From: Tenacibaculum sp. 190524A02b
GTDB taxonomy: Bacteria > Bacteroidota > Bacteroidia > Flavobacteriales > Flavobacteriaceae
DNA length: 64,000 bases
Assembly (NCBI RefSeq): GCF_964036645.1
Contig: NZ_OZ038525.1
Span: 4,840,001 to 4,904,000, forward strand
Direction of reading: 5' to 3'
Under the pieces are notes generated by a model that did not search any database, was not told the DNA's origin, and saw only the letters and a program-made list of their open reading frames with translations. The position numbers were made by a program, and so were the translations under genes. Below, piece by piece: positions 19,195 to 27,516 of the stretch (positions within the stretch are counted from its first letter, which is position 1; each line of letters starts with the position of its first letter).

Positions 19195-20154
19195 TTATTC
19201 CAATTCTGTTACTAAAGCGTTTGACGATACTGAAGAACTTAAAGAATAATGCACATAATTTTCAGAAATTGATTTATTATCTCCGAATCCTTTTTCAGTA
19301 AGTATTTGATTCAATTCATCAAGGTTTTCAATGTTATGACTTATTACTTCTGTTATTAATCTCGATACAACATTCCTTAAATATGGCAGATATTCATAAA
19401 TTTTTTCTCCTTTATATTTTCCAGAATGCACAATTTTCGACCTTAACGTATAAATTTTACCAATATTTTTAAAAATGTTTTTTGCAAACTCAACTTCAGA
19501 TGTTAGCAATATTGATGTATTCCTCCTTATTCTGTAATTCAATTCGGTATTTCCACTAACAATGCTTTCCAATGCTATACACAAATTAAGGTATTCCATT
19601 GTTTTGAAATTTTGAAAAAAACTGCTTGTGTAAGAATAGAATGCAGATTGAGCATATTTTATTTTCGGGAGTCTTTCTACCAAAATTGGTATGAACAAAT
19701 TTATATTCTCTAATTCTCTATCGTGATAAACTAAATAATTGTCATACATATTGTAAATTCCAGTAGAGCGAAAAGGAAATGAAGTATGACTTTGAAGGTT
19801 TATCTTGTTTTGATTTAGTTCAAAGTGAAATAAATAGTGAAGCGTTATGTCCGATGGGAAAATTAAAAGCAAAATGTTTTGAACAAAATAAATGTCATTT
19901 TCCGATACTTTTTTTGTAAAATCAATTGGAAGTAAAATTTGCAGTCTGTCAGAATCTCCATTCTCTTTAAGAATACCTTTGAAAAGATGTTCAATCCTTG
20001 GTGCTCGAACTTCCACCTCTTCGATTTTCTTTTTTACTTCATCATTCTTTAAGTTAAAGAATTGAAGATTTAGGCTTGAAAAATCCAATTTATCAAGGTC
20101 TACCCAACTGCCAGAAAATATGGCAAAATGTGTTCTTTCAGTTTCTTTGGTCAT
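19195..20154 (-). CDS. Apea-like HEPN domain protein
   Basis: 319 aa. Residues ~1-170 are unrecognised. The C-terminal part has YLNLCIALESIVSGNTELNYRIRRNTSILL and later TLRSKIVHSGKY, which gives the RSKIVH (R-x4-H) HEPN signature near residue 240. Apea-like HEPN proteins are often predicted RNases and occur as lone 'accessory' genes or defence components. There is no antitoxin-like neighbour, and the gene is the last of the cassette-like run. Confidence 0.65.
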   Translation of the reverse strand: MTKETERTHFAIFSGSWVDLDKLDFSSLNLQFFNLKNDEVKKKIEEVEVRAPRIEHLFKGILKENGDSDRLQILLPIDFTKKVSENDIYFVQNILLLIFPSDITLHYLFHFELNQNKINLQSHTSFPFRSTGIYNMYDNYLVYHDRELENINLFIPILVERLPKIKYAQSAFYSYTSSFFQNFKTMEYLNLCIALESIVSGNTELNYRIRRNTSILLTSEVEFAKNIFKNIGKIYTLRSKIVHSGKYKGEKIYEYLPYLRNVVSRLITEVISHNIENLDELNQILTEKGFGDNKSISENYVHYSLSSSVSSNALVTELE

Positions 20155-20158
20155 ATGT

Positions 20159-20446
20159 GCTGCAACGTTGTGGACAGGAGCTGTGGTTTACAGCCCATGC
20201 CTCTAAACAAACTAGTTTGTTGGCAAGAGGTATGAGGTTGTAAACCATTGCCTTTTGCCTGTTGTTATCGGTTGTCTTAGATGAGCTTTCACTCAGTAAA
20301 GACCTGATAATTTTGGGTATCTAAAGCCTCTTCGTTGTAACTCTAGAAAGTAAACAATGTGGTTAAGAAGCCGATACAGCTCCTGCTCACAACGTTAATC
20401 TGTAAGCGAGCGAAGCGAAGATTACAGATTAACGTAGGGATAAACA
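20159..20446. repeat. Large compound palindrome (structured intergenic DNA)
   Basis: Outer arms AACGTTGTGGACAGGAGCTGT's first 20 bases (from 20166) and ACAGCTCCTGCTCACAACGT (from 20378) are inverted with two mismatches. Inside lies a ~62-bp hairpin from GGTTTACA (20188) to TTGTAAACC. Outside, a second hairpin runs from GTTAATCTGTAA to TTACAGATTAAC (20396-20437). It is non-coding and could be a cassette site, a MITE or a structured RNA. Confidence 0.6.
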
Positions 20447-20629
20447 CAATGTGTTCATTCCCATTATACCAACAAATCTACTAGATTTTCTACTAATTAA
20501 AAAGTATAGAAAGCTCAAATATCAATTTTTGTTGCTAAGCTATTTAGCTTGATATTGTTGAGGGACTAATGTATTTTTAAGAATATTGACACACTTTAAT
20601 GAATAGTCTTAATACTATTGGTTTGGAAA

Positions 20630-21211
20630 GCTTCTCGCACTAGTGTATGGCGTTTCCTCAACAGAACAAAAGCTTGTTGCACTAGTGTATAGCGTTTTCT
20701 CAACAGAACAAAAGCTTCTCGCACTAGTGTATGGCGTTTCCTCAACAGAACAAAAGCTTCTCGCACTAGTGTACAGTGTTCCTCAACACAACAAAAGCTT
20801 CTCGCACTAGTGTATAGTGTTTTTTCAACAGAACAAAAGCCTCTTGCACTAGTGCATGGCGTTTTCTCAACAGAACAAAACCGTCTCGCACTAGTGTATA
20901 GCGTTCCTCAACAGAACAAAAGCTTGTCGCACTAGTGTATGGCGTTTCCTCAACAGAACAAAAGCTTGTCGCACCAGTGTATAGCGTTCCTCAACAGAAC
21001 AAAACCGTCTCGCACTAGTGTACAGTGTTCCTCAAGACAACAAAAGCTTGTCGCACTAGTGTATAGCGTTTCCTCAACAGAACAAAAGCTTGTCGCACCA
21101 GTGTACAGCGTTCCTCAACGCAACAAAACCGTCTCGCACTAGTGTATGGCGTTTCTTCAACACAACAAAACCGTCTCGCACTAGTGTATAGCACTTCTCA
21201 ATACAACAAAA
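20630..21211. repeat. Minisatellite: 14 tandem units of 41-42 bp
   Basis: The unit starts GCTTGTCGCACTAGTGTA, continues TAGCGTTTCCTCAACAG and ends AACAAAA; a 15th unit decays after 21211. Units differ in three places: the first six bases (GCTTGT, GCTTCT, CCGTCT, GCCTCT), TATAG/TATGG/TACAG after the CACTAGTG palindrome, and one T in the GTTTCCTC run that makes units 41 or 42 bp. It ends ~190 bp upstream of the DUF6261 gene. The mixed unit length breaks any reading frame, so it is not coding. Confidence 0.93.
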
Positions 21212-21398
21212 CCGTGTTGTAGAAGTGTATTGCTATAGTATAATTAGTAGTTGTAACGTAAAAATTAAAATAAAATTAACATTATAGGTGTTTACAATCA
21301 GTGAATTACTGATTATCTTGCCCCTGCTATGAAAGTACATTCCGGATAACTTTTTCAGCAAAAAAATTGAATTACTAACATTTTAAAAATTGTATGAT

Positions 21399-22151
21399 AT
21401 GAACAATAGTCCATATTTAAACCGTTACCGTAACGGAGAGTACTTACAGTACATGAAAGATATTTTAAAGCTTTTAGATTTACAGGATTTAGAAACTTTA
21501 AAACTAACCAATCCTACTAATACATTAAGGGAGGCAGTAGTTGCTATAAACGATGTGTTTCAGCAAGAAAAAGGAAGTGATATTACCAAAGAAATTAAGG
21601 CTTTTGATGACCGAAGAGACAAGGCAATTACGGGGTTAAAAACCACCGTTAACGGATTGTCTTATCACTTTGATTCAGTAACAGCAAATGCAGCACAAGC
21701 CATTGTGAAAAACATAGAATTGTATGGGAGTAATATTGCCCGTAGAAGTTACCAAGAAGAAACGATTATACTAAGTAGTATTGTAGAAGATTTAGAAACA
21801 AAAGCAGAATTAATAGCAGCAGTGACAACTTTAGAATTAGCAAGTTGGGTAGAAGAACTAAAAATAGCTAATGAAGATTGTGCTAATAAGTATATAGAGC
21901 GTGTAGGAGAAGCTGCGGCAAATCCATCCGCTAATAATCCTGAATTAAAATTTGATGCTACTCTAGCGTATCGTTCATTATTAAAACATATTGTAGCGCA
22001 TGAAACGTTGACAGATGTAGTAACTTATACATCTTTATTAAATGAAATTGATGTATTGGCAAAACAATACAATCAGGTAGTAGATAATAGAACTAAGAAC
22101 AACACTTCTGATGGTGGTGAACCCACACCTGATGACGATTCTGAAGAATAA
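21399..22151 (+). CDS. DUF6261-family protein
   Basis: 250 aa from the ATG at 21399 (an upstream TTG is less likely). It is mostly helical (REAVVAINDVFQQEKGSDITKEIKAFDDRRDKAITGLK...), with no signal peptide or TM segment and an acidic tail (DGGEPTPDDDSEE). This matches my recollection of the DUF6261 family common in Flavobacteriaceae, of unknown function. Upstream lie a palindrome AATCAGTGAATTACTGATT at 21296-21314 and the minisatellite. Confidence 0.65.
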   Translation: MNNSPYLNRYRNGEYLQYMKDILKLLDLQDLETLKLTNPTNTLREAVVAINDVFQQEKGSDITKEIKAFDDRRDKAITGLKTTVNGLSYHFDSVTANAAQAIVKNIELYGSNIARRSYQEETIILSSIVEDLETKAELIAAVTTLELASWVEELKIANEDCANKYIERVGEAAANPSANNPELKFDATLAYRSLLKHIVAHETLTDVVTYTSLLNEIDVLAKQYNQVVDNRTKNNTSDGGEPTPDDDSEE

Positions 22152-22181
22152 AAAATAGTGATAACTTTTGATGTACTATAC

Positions 22182-22212
22182 AAGAAGCCTTTTCAATATT
22201 GGAAAGGCTTTT
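22182..22212 (+). terminator. Terminator after the DUF6261 gene
   Basis: AAGCCTTTTC-AATAT-TGGAAAGGCTT followed by TTAT. A stable hairpin 30 bp past the stop codon. Confidence 0.75.
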
Positions 22213-22255
22213 ATGATTGGTATACCGTTTATAAATTATTACAATTTTGTACGCA

Positions 22256-22403
22256 ATGTCAGTTCGAGTGTTTTTATGAAGTGAAAACGGAATAAAAATG
22301 TATCGAGAACGATTTAATTACTTCTTGATAGTTCTACAGAATAAAGTTGAAGTACAAAATTATTTTCTATTGTATTTCAAATAATTTCATTCGAAGTGAG
22401 AAT
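22256..22403. repeat. Dispersed inverted-repeat element, family B
   Basis: It begins TGTCAGTTCGAGTG and ends CATTCGAAGTGAGAAT, with ATGTATCGAGAAC and ACAAAATTATTTTC inside. A close relative lies at 35155-35277 and a reversed fragment at 41106-41162. It is non-coding and MITE/REP-like. Confidence 0.7.
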
Positions 22404-22524
22404 ACTATTCAGACAAAAAAACTTTTACTGGACTAAAAGATTACTTCTTCACTTCACTAAGTTTCGTTCATCGTAATGACAGTAGCGAACAAAATTCTAC
22501 AGTTGGGTATTGTATGGTAGGTAA

Positions 22525-23463
22525 CTATATCCCTAAAATCTTTTTAATCGTATTTCCAATACCCCCTTTTTTATCACCAGGCTTTTCGTCTTCTTCAAAC
22601 AAAATTCCTTTTACGTTTAAATGATGCCCTATTTGTTCTTGCCCTAAATACTCTTCAAAACCAACCACTTGTTTTCGGTATTTGCATAGCTGACAATTCA
22701 TATTAGCAACACCATTTTTAGCTTCTTCCAAACGCTCATCAAAAGCTTTTAAAATCAGTTCATCTGCCCCAAAAGGATCGGTATATACATACTCCAGTTC
22801 AGAATTTTGATCCATGATGGTTACGGCATCGTAAATACGCTCTAAAAGCACGCCTGTAAAAAAGAAAAACGGAATTACAATGGTTCTTTTAAAGCCCAAC
22901 TTATCAACCATAGCCAAACTTTCCTTAATGTTAGGATAAGCAGTTCCGCTATAACCAACGGTAGCAAAACCAAAGCCTAAACCTTCCCATAGCATATTGG
23001 TTAATTTGGCAACATCACTATTGGCATCCGGATCTGTAGTACCTCTTCCTACTACCACCAAGCAAGTTTCTTTACGGTCAATAGGTGTTAGTTTTTGCTC
23101 AGTTTCTTGAATGCGTTTTACAGATAAGTCTAAAAGAAAAGAACTTACCCCAATATGTTTAGCCATGGAAATGGTTAAATCATCATGATACGTTTGTAGG
23201 GTGTTTAACTCAAAAGGAATGTCGTTTTTAGCATGTGAACCCGCAAATAAAATAACAGGAAGCGCGTAAATTTTACGAACTCCGTTTAAATACATACGTT
23301 CCACGGCTGCTTCATAAGTTGGGTGATTGAATTCTAAAAAACCATAATCTACCTCATAAGCATCTTGATAGCGCTCTTTTAAAATACGGACTAATTTTTT
23401 AAACGATGCTACGGCAGCTTCTCTTCTTGAACCATGACCGCATAATAAAATTCCTTCTTTCAT
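22525..23463 (-). CDS. cbiX: Sirohydrochlorin cobaltochelatase, long CbiX type
   Basis: 312 aa with two tandem CbiX halves: ILLCGHGSRREAA...FLEFNHPTYEAAV...LFAGSHAKNDIP (~1-125) and VVVGRGTTDPDANSDVAKL...PFFFFTGVLLERI (~130-235). It inserts Co2+ into sirohydrochlorin without ATP, the first committed step of the early-cobalt pathway. The C-terminal MNCQLC fits the MxCxxC motif of long CbiX proteins that bind an iron-sulfur cluster. It is the last gene of the riboswitch-controlled unit. Confidence 0.9.
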   Translation of the reverse strand: MKEGILLCGHGSRREAAVASFKKLVRILKERYQDAYEVDYGFLEFNHPTYEAAVERMYLNGVRKIYALPVILFAGSHAKNDIPFELNTLQTYHDDLTISMAKHIGVSSFLLDLSVKRIQETEQKLTPIDRKETCLVVVGRGTTDPDANSDVAKLTNMLWEGLGFGFATVGYSGTAYPNIKESLAMVDKLGFKRTIVIPFFFFTGVLLERIYDAVTIMDQNSELEYVYTDPFGADELILKAFDERLEEAKNGVANMNCQLCKYRKQVVGFEEYLGQEQIGHHLNVKGILFEEDEKPGDKKGGIGNTIKKILGI

Positions 23464-23474
23464 ACTCTCTTACT

Positions 23475-24197
23475 TTAATGTATAGGGGTTGCGCCAATAA
23501 TAAATACTACAGGCATTTCAATAGTACTTGCTGTTATTTTTGGAATGATATTTCCTAATGTACCGGTAATAATTGCTTGATTTTCTCTTGATACATTAGA
23601 AATGGCATTCACCGGAATATTTTCGTCTTTACATACTTCTAATAACTTAGGAATAATTCTATGTAAGCTTTTAAATCCCATATAAATAGAAATGGTATTA
23701 CCGGCTTTTAGCATGTGTGCAATGCCATTTAATTGCTCAAAAGAATAATCGGCAGTATGTGCCGTGCAAATAAGCATGGCGTTAGAGTGGTTACGTTCTG
23801 TAATGGGAATGTTTACAATGTTTGCTGCAGCAATGGCCGCTGTAATACCCGGAACTACTTCAAACGGTACTTTATGTTGGGTTAAATACCTAGCTTCTTC
23901 AGCAGCACGCCCATAAATATAGGGGTCGCCAGATTTTAAACGGACTACTTTTTTCCCTTCTTGTTGGTGTTGATGTAATAATTTATTGATACGATCTTGC
24001 CGACTAACTTGATTGGTTTGATCTCCAAATTTTCTGCCTACATATAACTTTTCTCCTTGTGTGTTTAAGGCTAAAACTTCGGCAGAAACTAAATTATCAT
24101 GCAAAATAATATCCGCTTCAGTAATAAGCTTGTATGCTTTTACGGTAAGTAACTCAGGATCTCCAGGACCTGCACCTATAATGGTTATTTTATGCAT
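23475..24197 (-). CDS. cobA: Uroporphyrinogen-III C-methyltransferase (SUMT)
   Basis: 240 aa class III SAM methyltransferase: IIGAGPGDPELLTVKAYKLI (N-terminal loop), HDNLVS, RLKSGDPYIYGRAAEEA and VPGITAAIAAA. It methylates uroporphyrinogen III at C2 and C7 to precorrin-2, feeding siroheme and B12. No CysG-type dehydrogenase domain is fused. Its start is 1 bp from the stop of the next upstream gene, and cbiX follows after 11 bp, so precursor and chelatase are made together. Confidence 0.92.
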   Translation of the reverse strand: MHKITIIGAGPGDPELLTVKAYKLITEADIILHDNLVSAEVLALNTQGEKLYVGRKFGDQTNQVSRQDRINKLLHQHQQEGKKVVRLKSGDPYIYGRAAEEARYLTQHKVPFEVVPGITAAIAAANIVNIPITERNHSNAMLICTAHTADYSFEQLNGIAHMLKAGNTISIYMGFKSLHRIIPKLLEVCKDENIPVNAISNVSRENQAIITGTLGNIIPKITASTIEMPVVFIIGATPIH

Positions 24198-25016
24198 TTA
24201 TTGAACAAGCGTTAATGGATCAGGATACTTGTAGGTATAATTTAACAAGTCTTTACTTTTGGTATTGGCTATTTTTTTAAACTGAATAGCTTTTGAGGCT
24301 TTAAATTGAGGAGGCACTAATCCTGCTTTCTTTGCCGCCTGTGTATAAAATGTTTCTCTAAGTGGATGTTCATCAGCACAACCGTTAATAATTTCACCCC
24401 AAGCATTTTGAGAAATTATGGCATTGATAAGTCCTATACAATCATCTTGATGAATGACATTAATAGGTGCTTTGCCATTGGCTACTTCTTTCTTATTGGC
24501 TAAAAATCGTCCAGGAACTCTATCGTATCCAATCAATCCAGCCAAACGAAGGATAGAAACATTGTTTTTTAAATGTGCTTTTAAAATATTTTCAACGGCT
24601 AAAACTGCCCATCCTGATTCTTTTTCAGGTTTGTTTTCTAAAGTTTCCGTGACCCAATCATTGGTGTTTTGATATACTGAGGTAGAACTAACAAATAGCA
24701 CCTTTTGAGTAGGTTTTATAAACGGTAAAATATGTTGAATTTGTTCTTGATATATGGTAGTAATATCAGGAATTCTTTTAGGCGGAAAGTTGATAACAAT
24801 AACAGCGCTATCCGCTAAAAATTCTGTATAAATATCTTTATCAATATCCTTTCCTAAGGTAAAAACATATGGGGTAATACCAGCTTCTTTTAAAATTTCT
24901 TTTTTTTCTTGAGAAGTGGTAGATCCTTTTACGGTATAGTTTTGTGCTATAAAATGTTTGGCTAATGGCAAGCCTAGCCATCCGCATCCTAGTATACTTA
25001 TTTGTTTATTGTTCAA
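24198..25016 (-). CDS. NAD(P)-binding epimerase-like protein (YeeZ-type SDR)
   Basis: 272 aa. The N-terminal Rossmann motif ISILGCGWLGLPLA (GxGxxG) is followed by VIVINFPPKR, VLFVSSTSVYQN (active-site Ser/Tyr region of extended SDRs) and a C-terminal substrate domain. It is similar to the uncharacterised YeeZ-like group. It overlaps the upstream [2Fe-2S] gene by 11 bp and abuts cobA. Its role in tetrapyrrole metabolism is unknown, and co-location is the only argument. Confidence 0.75.
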   Translation of the reverse strand: MNNKQISILGCGWLGLPLAKHFIAQNYTVKGSTTSQEKKEILKEAGITPYVFTLGKDIDKDIYTEFLADSAVIVINFPPKRIPDITTIYQEQIQHILPFIKPTQKVLFVSSTSVYQNTNDWVTETLENKPEKESGWAVLAVENILKAHLKNNVSILRLAGLIGYDRVPGRFLANKKEVANGKAPINVIHQDDCIGLINAIISQNAWGEIINGCADEHPLRETFYTQAAKKAGLVPPQFKASKAIQFKKIANTKSKDLLNYTYKYPDPLTLVQ

Positions 25017-25845
25017 GAAGCGTTGCTATTTTAGGTTTATTACTGTCCATGTTTAAATAAATACTTAGCAGGTAATTCCAAGCATCCTTATTGTGTATAG
25101 GAATGTGAAAAGACACTAAGTGTTTTCCTTTCCTATTTTTAAAATTAATTTCACAAATATAATTAGTATTGTGCTTATCCCAAAGTACTTCTACCACGCC
25201 AACTTTTCGGTCTTTAATTTCTTGTGAAACATCATTTTCCATAGCTTTGGTAATTGGGCCAATGGCTAAGGTAAAATTGGTTTCTGAACCTGTTACAGCA
25301 ATATCAAAAGTATCTGTATAATCTACTTGATGCTTTGTGAGTATTATCAGTTCGTCTTTAGCAGGGAATGTAAGTTTTAAACCATTTGGATTTTCAAATA
25401 GTTTTTTAAACAATGGATATATATTTTGATCAGAAGCTGGGGCTCTAGCTACTAAAATTGAAGCGTGGTTTGGGGTTGTTTTTTCTTTAAAAACAATAGG
25501 TTTGGGCGTTCTTTCATTATCAGACGTAATATAATTATTTCCGCCTTTATACAATAAGTATTCTTCTATAGGCTCTACTGTATGGATATGTGCGTTTACA
25601 ATTTCAACCGCTTTTTCTGGTGTTACATTCTTGTACCAACAATTACCAGGTTGTACAATCCATGTTGGTGCGTCTTCACATCGTCCATTACATCGGGTTC
25701 TTATAGTGTGTGTAGTATCCCAAAGTCCTTCGTTTCGTAAATGTGCTCTTGCTTCACGTACCGCCATTTCACTTTTTGCTTTTTGGCAAGAACCACCATC
25801 GCAAAATAAAAAGGTAGTTGCAGCTTTTGCTATATTTTTTCCCAT
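25006..25845 (-). CDS. Thioredoxin-like [2Fe-2S] ferredoxin domain protein
   Basis: 279 aa. Residues ~10-90 form a thioredoxin-like ferredoxin: FLFCDGGSCQKAKS, TRCNGRCEDAP and GNCWYKNVTPEKA supply the four Cys ligands. Residues ~120-279 are an unrecognised beta-rich domain. Related small ferredoxins (CbiW-type) occur beside chelatase and B12 genes, where a redox or iron-sulfur delivery role has been suggested. Only 3 bp separate it from the PepSY gene. Confidence 0.8.
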   Translation of the reverse strand: MGKNIAKAATTFLFCDGGSCQKAKSEMAVREARAHLRNEGLWDTTHTIRTRCNGRCEDAPTWIVQPGNCWYKNVTPEKAVEIVNAHIHTVEPIEEYLLYKGGNNYITSDNERTPKPIVFKEKTTPNHASILVARAPASDQNIYPLFKKLFENPNGLKLTFPAKDELIILTKHQVDYTDTFDIAVTGSETNFTLAIGPITKAMENDVSQEIKDRKVGVVEVLWDKHNTNYICEINFKNRKGKHLVSFHIPIHNKDAWNYLLSIYLNMDSNKPKIATLLEQ

Positions 25846-25848
25846 ATG

Positions 25849-27324
25849 TTATAACGCTTTAGTTGTTAGTTTCTTCTTCTTTTGATGTTTTTTCTTTTTC
25901 CATTTTCTTTTTATAAATCGATAGCCTAATACAGTTCCTGTAAAACTAAGAATAGTACCACCTATTAACAAAATAAAAAGTACAATATCCCAAAGAGGTC
26001 TGTTCCAGGCTAAAAAGGAAAAGTCTAAACTATGCAGACCATGATATATCCAACGTTGAATTCTATTTTTAGTAGCACACTTATATAGCACCTTGGTTGT
26101 TTTAGGATTTATATAATAACTTGTTTTGTTAGCGGTATTTACTTTTATAACAGGTAATTCTTTGCTATTGTGTCTGCTATAATAATAGTTGTCATATGTA
26201 TTCAATAACATTGTACCTGTAATAGGATTCTCAATGTTAAAAGATTGAATGGTTGTAGCATAATCTTCCGTATTAGGAAGCTTTTTAGGTACTGTTAAAT
26301 TATATAATTGAGAATTATTAGCGTTATATACTACCGCAAATACCTGATTATTAAATAAGGTAAAGTTACCTTCTTGTATGAAGGTGTGTTTTGTTTGATT
26401 TAGAAAATGATTCCATACTTCTGAGGAAATATCCGATAATTGAAAACTTCCTTGTTGCCATTGCTGTAGTTCGTTTTTATTTAAACTAGTGCTTGGTGTC
26501 CAACTAAATGGTGTCATGCTCATCCATCCACTAAAAATCCAAGTACATACAAAGGTCCCAAAAAACAATCCGAAGTAATAATGGTAATTGTACCATTTGT
26601 TTTTAAAGCGTTTGAATTTAGCGTTTGGCTTTTTTTGATATCGAACAATTCCTGTAACAATACCGGTAATAACCATCACAAAACCAAGACTAGACAACCA
26701 AACAATTAATTGAAACCATAGGGTATTATGAATTCGAATGTCTTTAAAATAAATCCAATGCGGTATAGCGCCTAACCAAGACCAAAACCTTTCAGAAATA
26801 GTATTGGTGGCTAAAACTTCTCCTGTAACTGAAGATATATAGGTATAGGTTTTGTCTGAGTTATCAAAAGTAATTTTATAAATAGGCATGTGTTTTAGAA
26901 AACGCGTTCTAGGAATCCACTGATCTAATTCTGTAATAGTAGTTACTTGTGCTGTGGCATTACTTTTTACGTTTTCTTTGGCTATAGCCAAGGCTTTTAC
27001 CTTAGACATTGTTATAGGGGTTCCTGTATCTGCATATTTAGAAACCAATTTACCTGAAGTAGTTACTAAATGTAAAACAGGTTTTTGTAGCTGAAAGTTT
27101 AATGTAAGACTGTAAATAGCATCTGTGGTATTGTTTTTAAATACCTCTTTAGGAGTAAGAACACTGTCTATTTCTTGTGAAGGGAGCATGGCTCTTTGTT
27201 GATTTTTACTTAGAAAAGGAAAGGTATGATACATCATAACAAAACCAGATAAAAACCAAATAAGAAAGAGAGCACTAAAAAAAGTACCTAACCAATGGTG
27301 CAAAGAAATTATTTTTTTTATCAT
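25849..27324 (-). CDS. PepSY-associated TM helix protein (iron/ferric-reductase-like membrane protein)
   Basis: 491 aa from the ATG at 27324 (an in-frame ATG at 27363 would add 13 residues). MIKKIISLHHWLGTFFSALFLIWFLSG is the classic first helix of this family. Further TM segments are at ~190, ~235 and ~460, and large periplasmic loops contain PepSY-like sequence. Such proteins often follow TonB-dependent receptors and are thought to reduce or handle imported metal ligands. Here it follows a riboswitch-controlled receptor. Confidence 0.82.
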   Translation of the reverse strand: MIKKIISLHHWLGTFFSALFLIWFLSGFVMMYHTFPFLSKNQQRAMLPSQEIDSVLTPKEVFKNNTTDAIYSLTLNFQLQKPVLHLVTTSGKLVSKYADTGTPITMSKVKALAIAKENVKSNATAQVTTITELDQWIPRTRFLKHMPIYKITFDNSDKTYTYISSVTGEVLATNTISERFWSWLGAIPHWIYFKDIRIHNTLWFQLIVWLSSLGFVMVITGIVTGIVRYQKKPNAKFKRFKNKWYNYHYYFGLFFGTFVCTWIFSGWMSMTPFSWTPSTSLNKNELQQWQQGSFQLSDISSEVWNHFLNQTKHTFIQEGNFTLFNNQVFAVVYNANNSQLYNLTVPKKLPNTEDYATTIQSFNIENPITGTMLLNTYDNYYYSRHNSKELPVIKVNTANKTSYYINPKTTKVLYKCATKNRIQRWIYHGLHSLDFSFLAWNRPLWDIVLFILLIGGTILSFTGTVLGYRFIKRKWKKKKHQKKKKLTTKAL

Positions 27325-27361
27325 AAAAAAGAAGATGGCTAAGAAGTATCCTATAAGGTTC

Positions 27362-27450
27362 ATTACGAATGGAATTTACGAAGTGAAGTAATCTTTTTGT
27401 CTATACACAGATTGCTTCTTTACACTACGTTTCAATCGCAAGGACGAAAA
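27362..27450. repeat. Dispersed REP-like element, family A relative
   Basis: CATTACGAATGGAATTTACG, then GAAGTAATC, then the inverted GATTGCTTC and CGCAAGGACG. It shares the GAAGTAATCTG and CATTACGAA blocks with the elements inside the CRISPR arrays, so the family is genome-wide and not CRISPR-specific. A decayed half-copy lies at about 22440-22485. Confidence 0.65.
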
Positions 27451-27516
27451 GAATGTCAATGATTGTATTTATCAATACTATTCGCTGATTGCTTACTCCT
27501 TAGCACTATCAATGTT

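Noticed and set aside
20939..21142. 67-aa ORF inside the minisatellite
   Set aside because: It exists only because three or four repeat units happen to stay in frame; unit length varies between 41 and 42 bp, there is no start context, and the repeat is clearly a DNA-level feature.
20630..21211. The tandem repeats as a CRISPR or retron-like array
   Set aside because: There are no unique spacers; variation is confined to a few positions and no cas or reverse-transcriptase gene is near.
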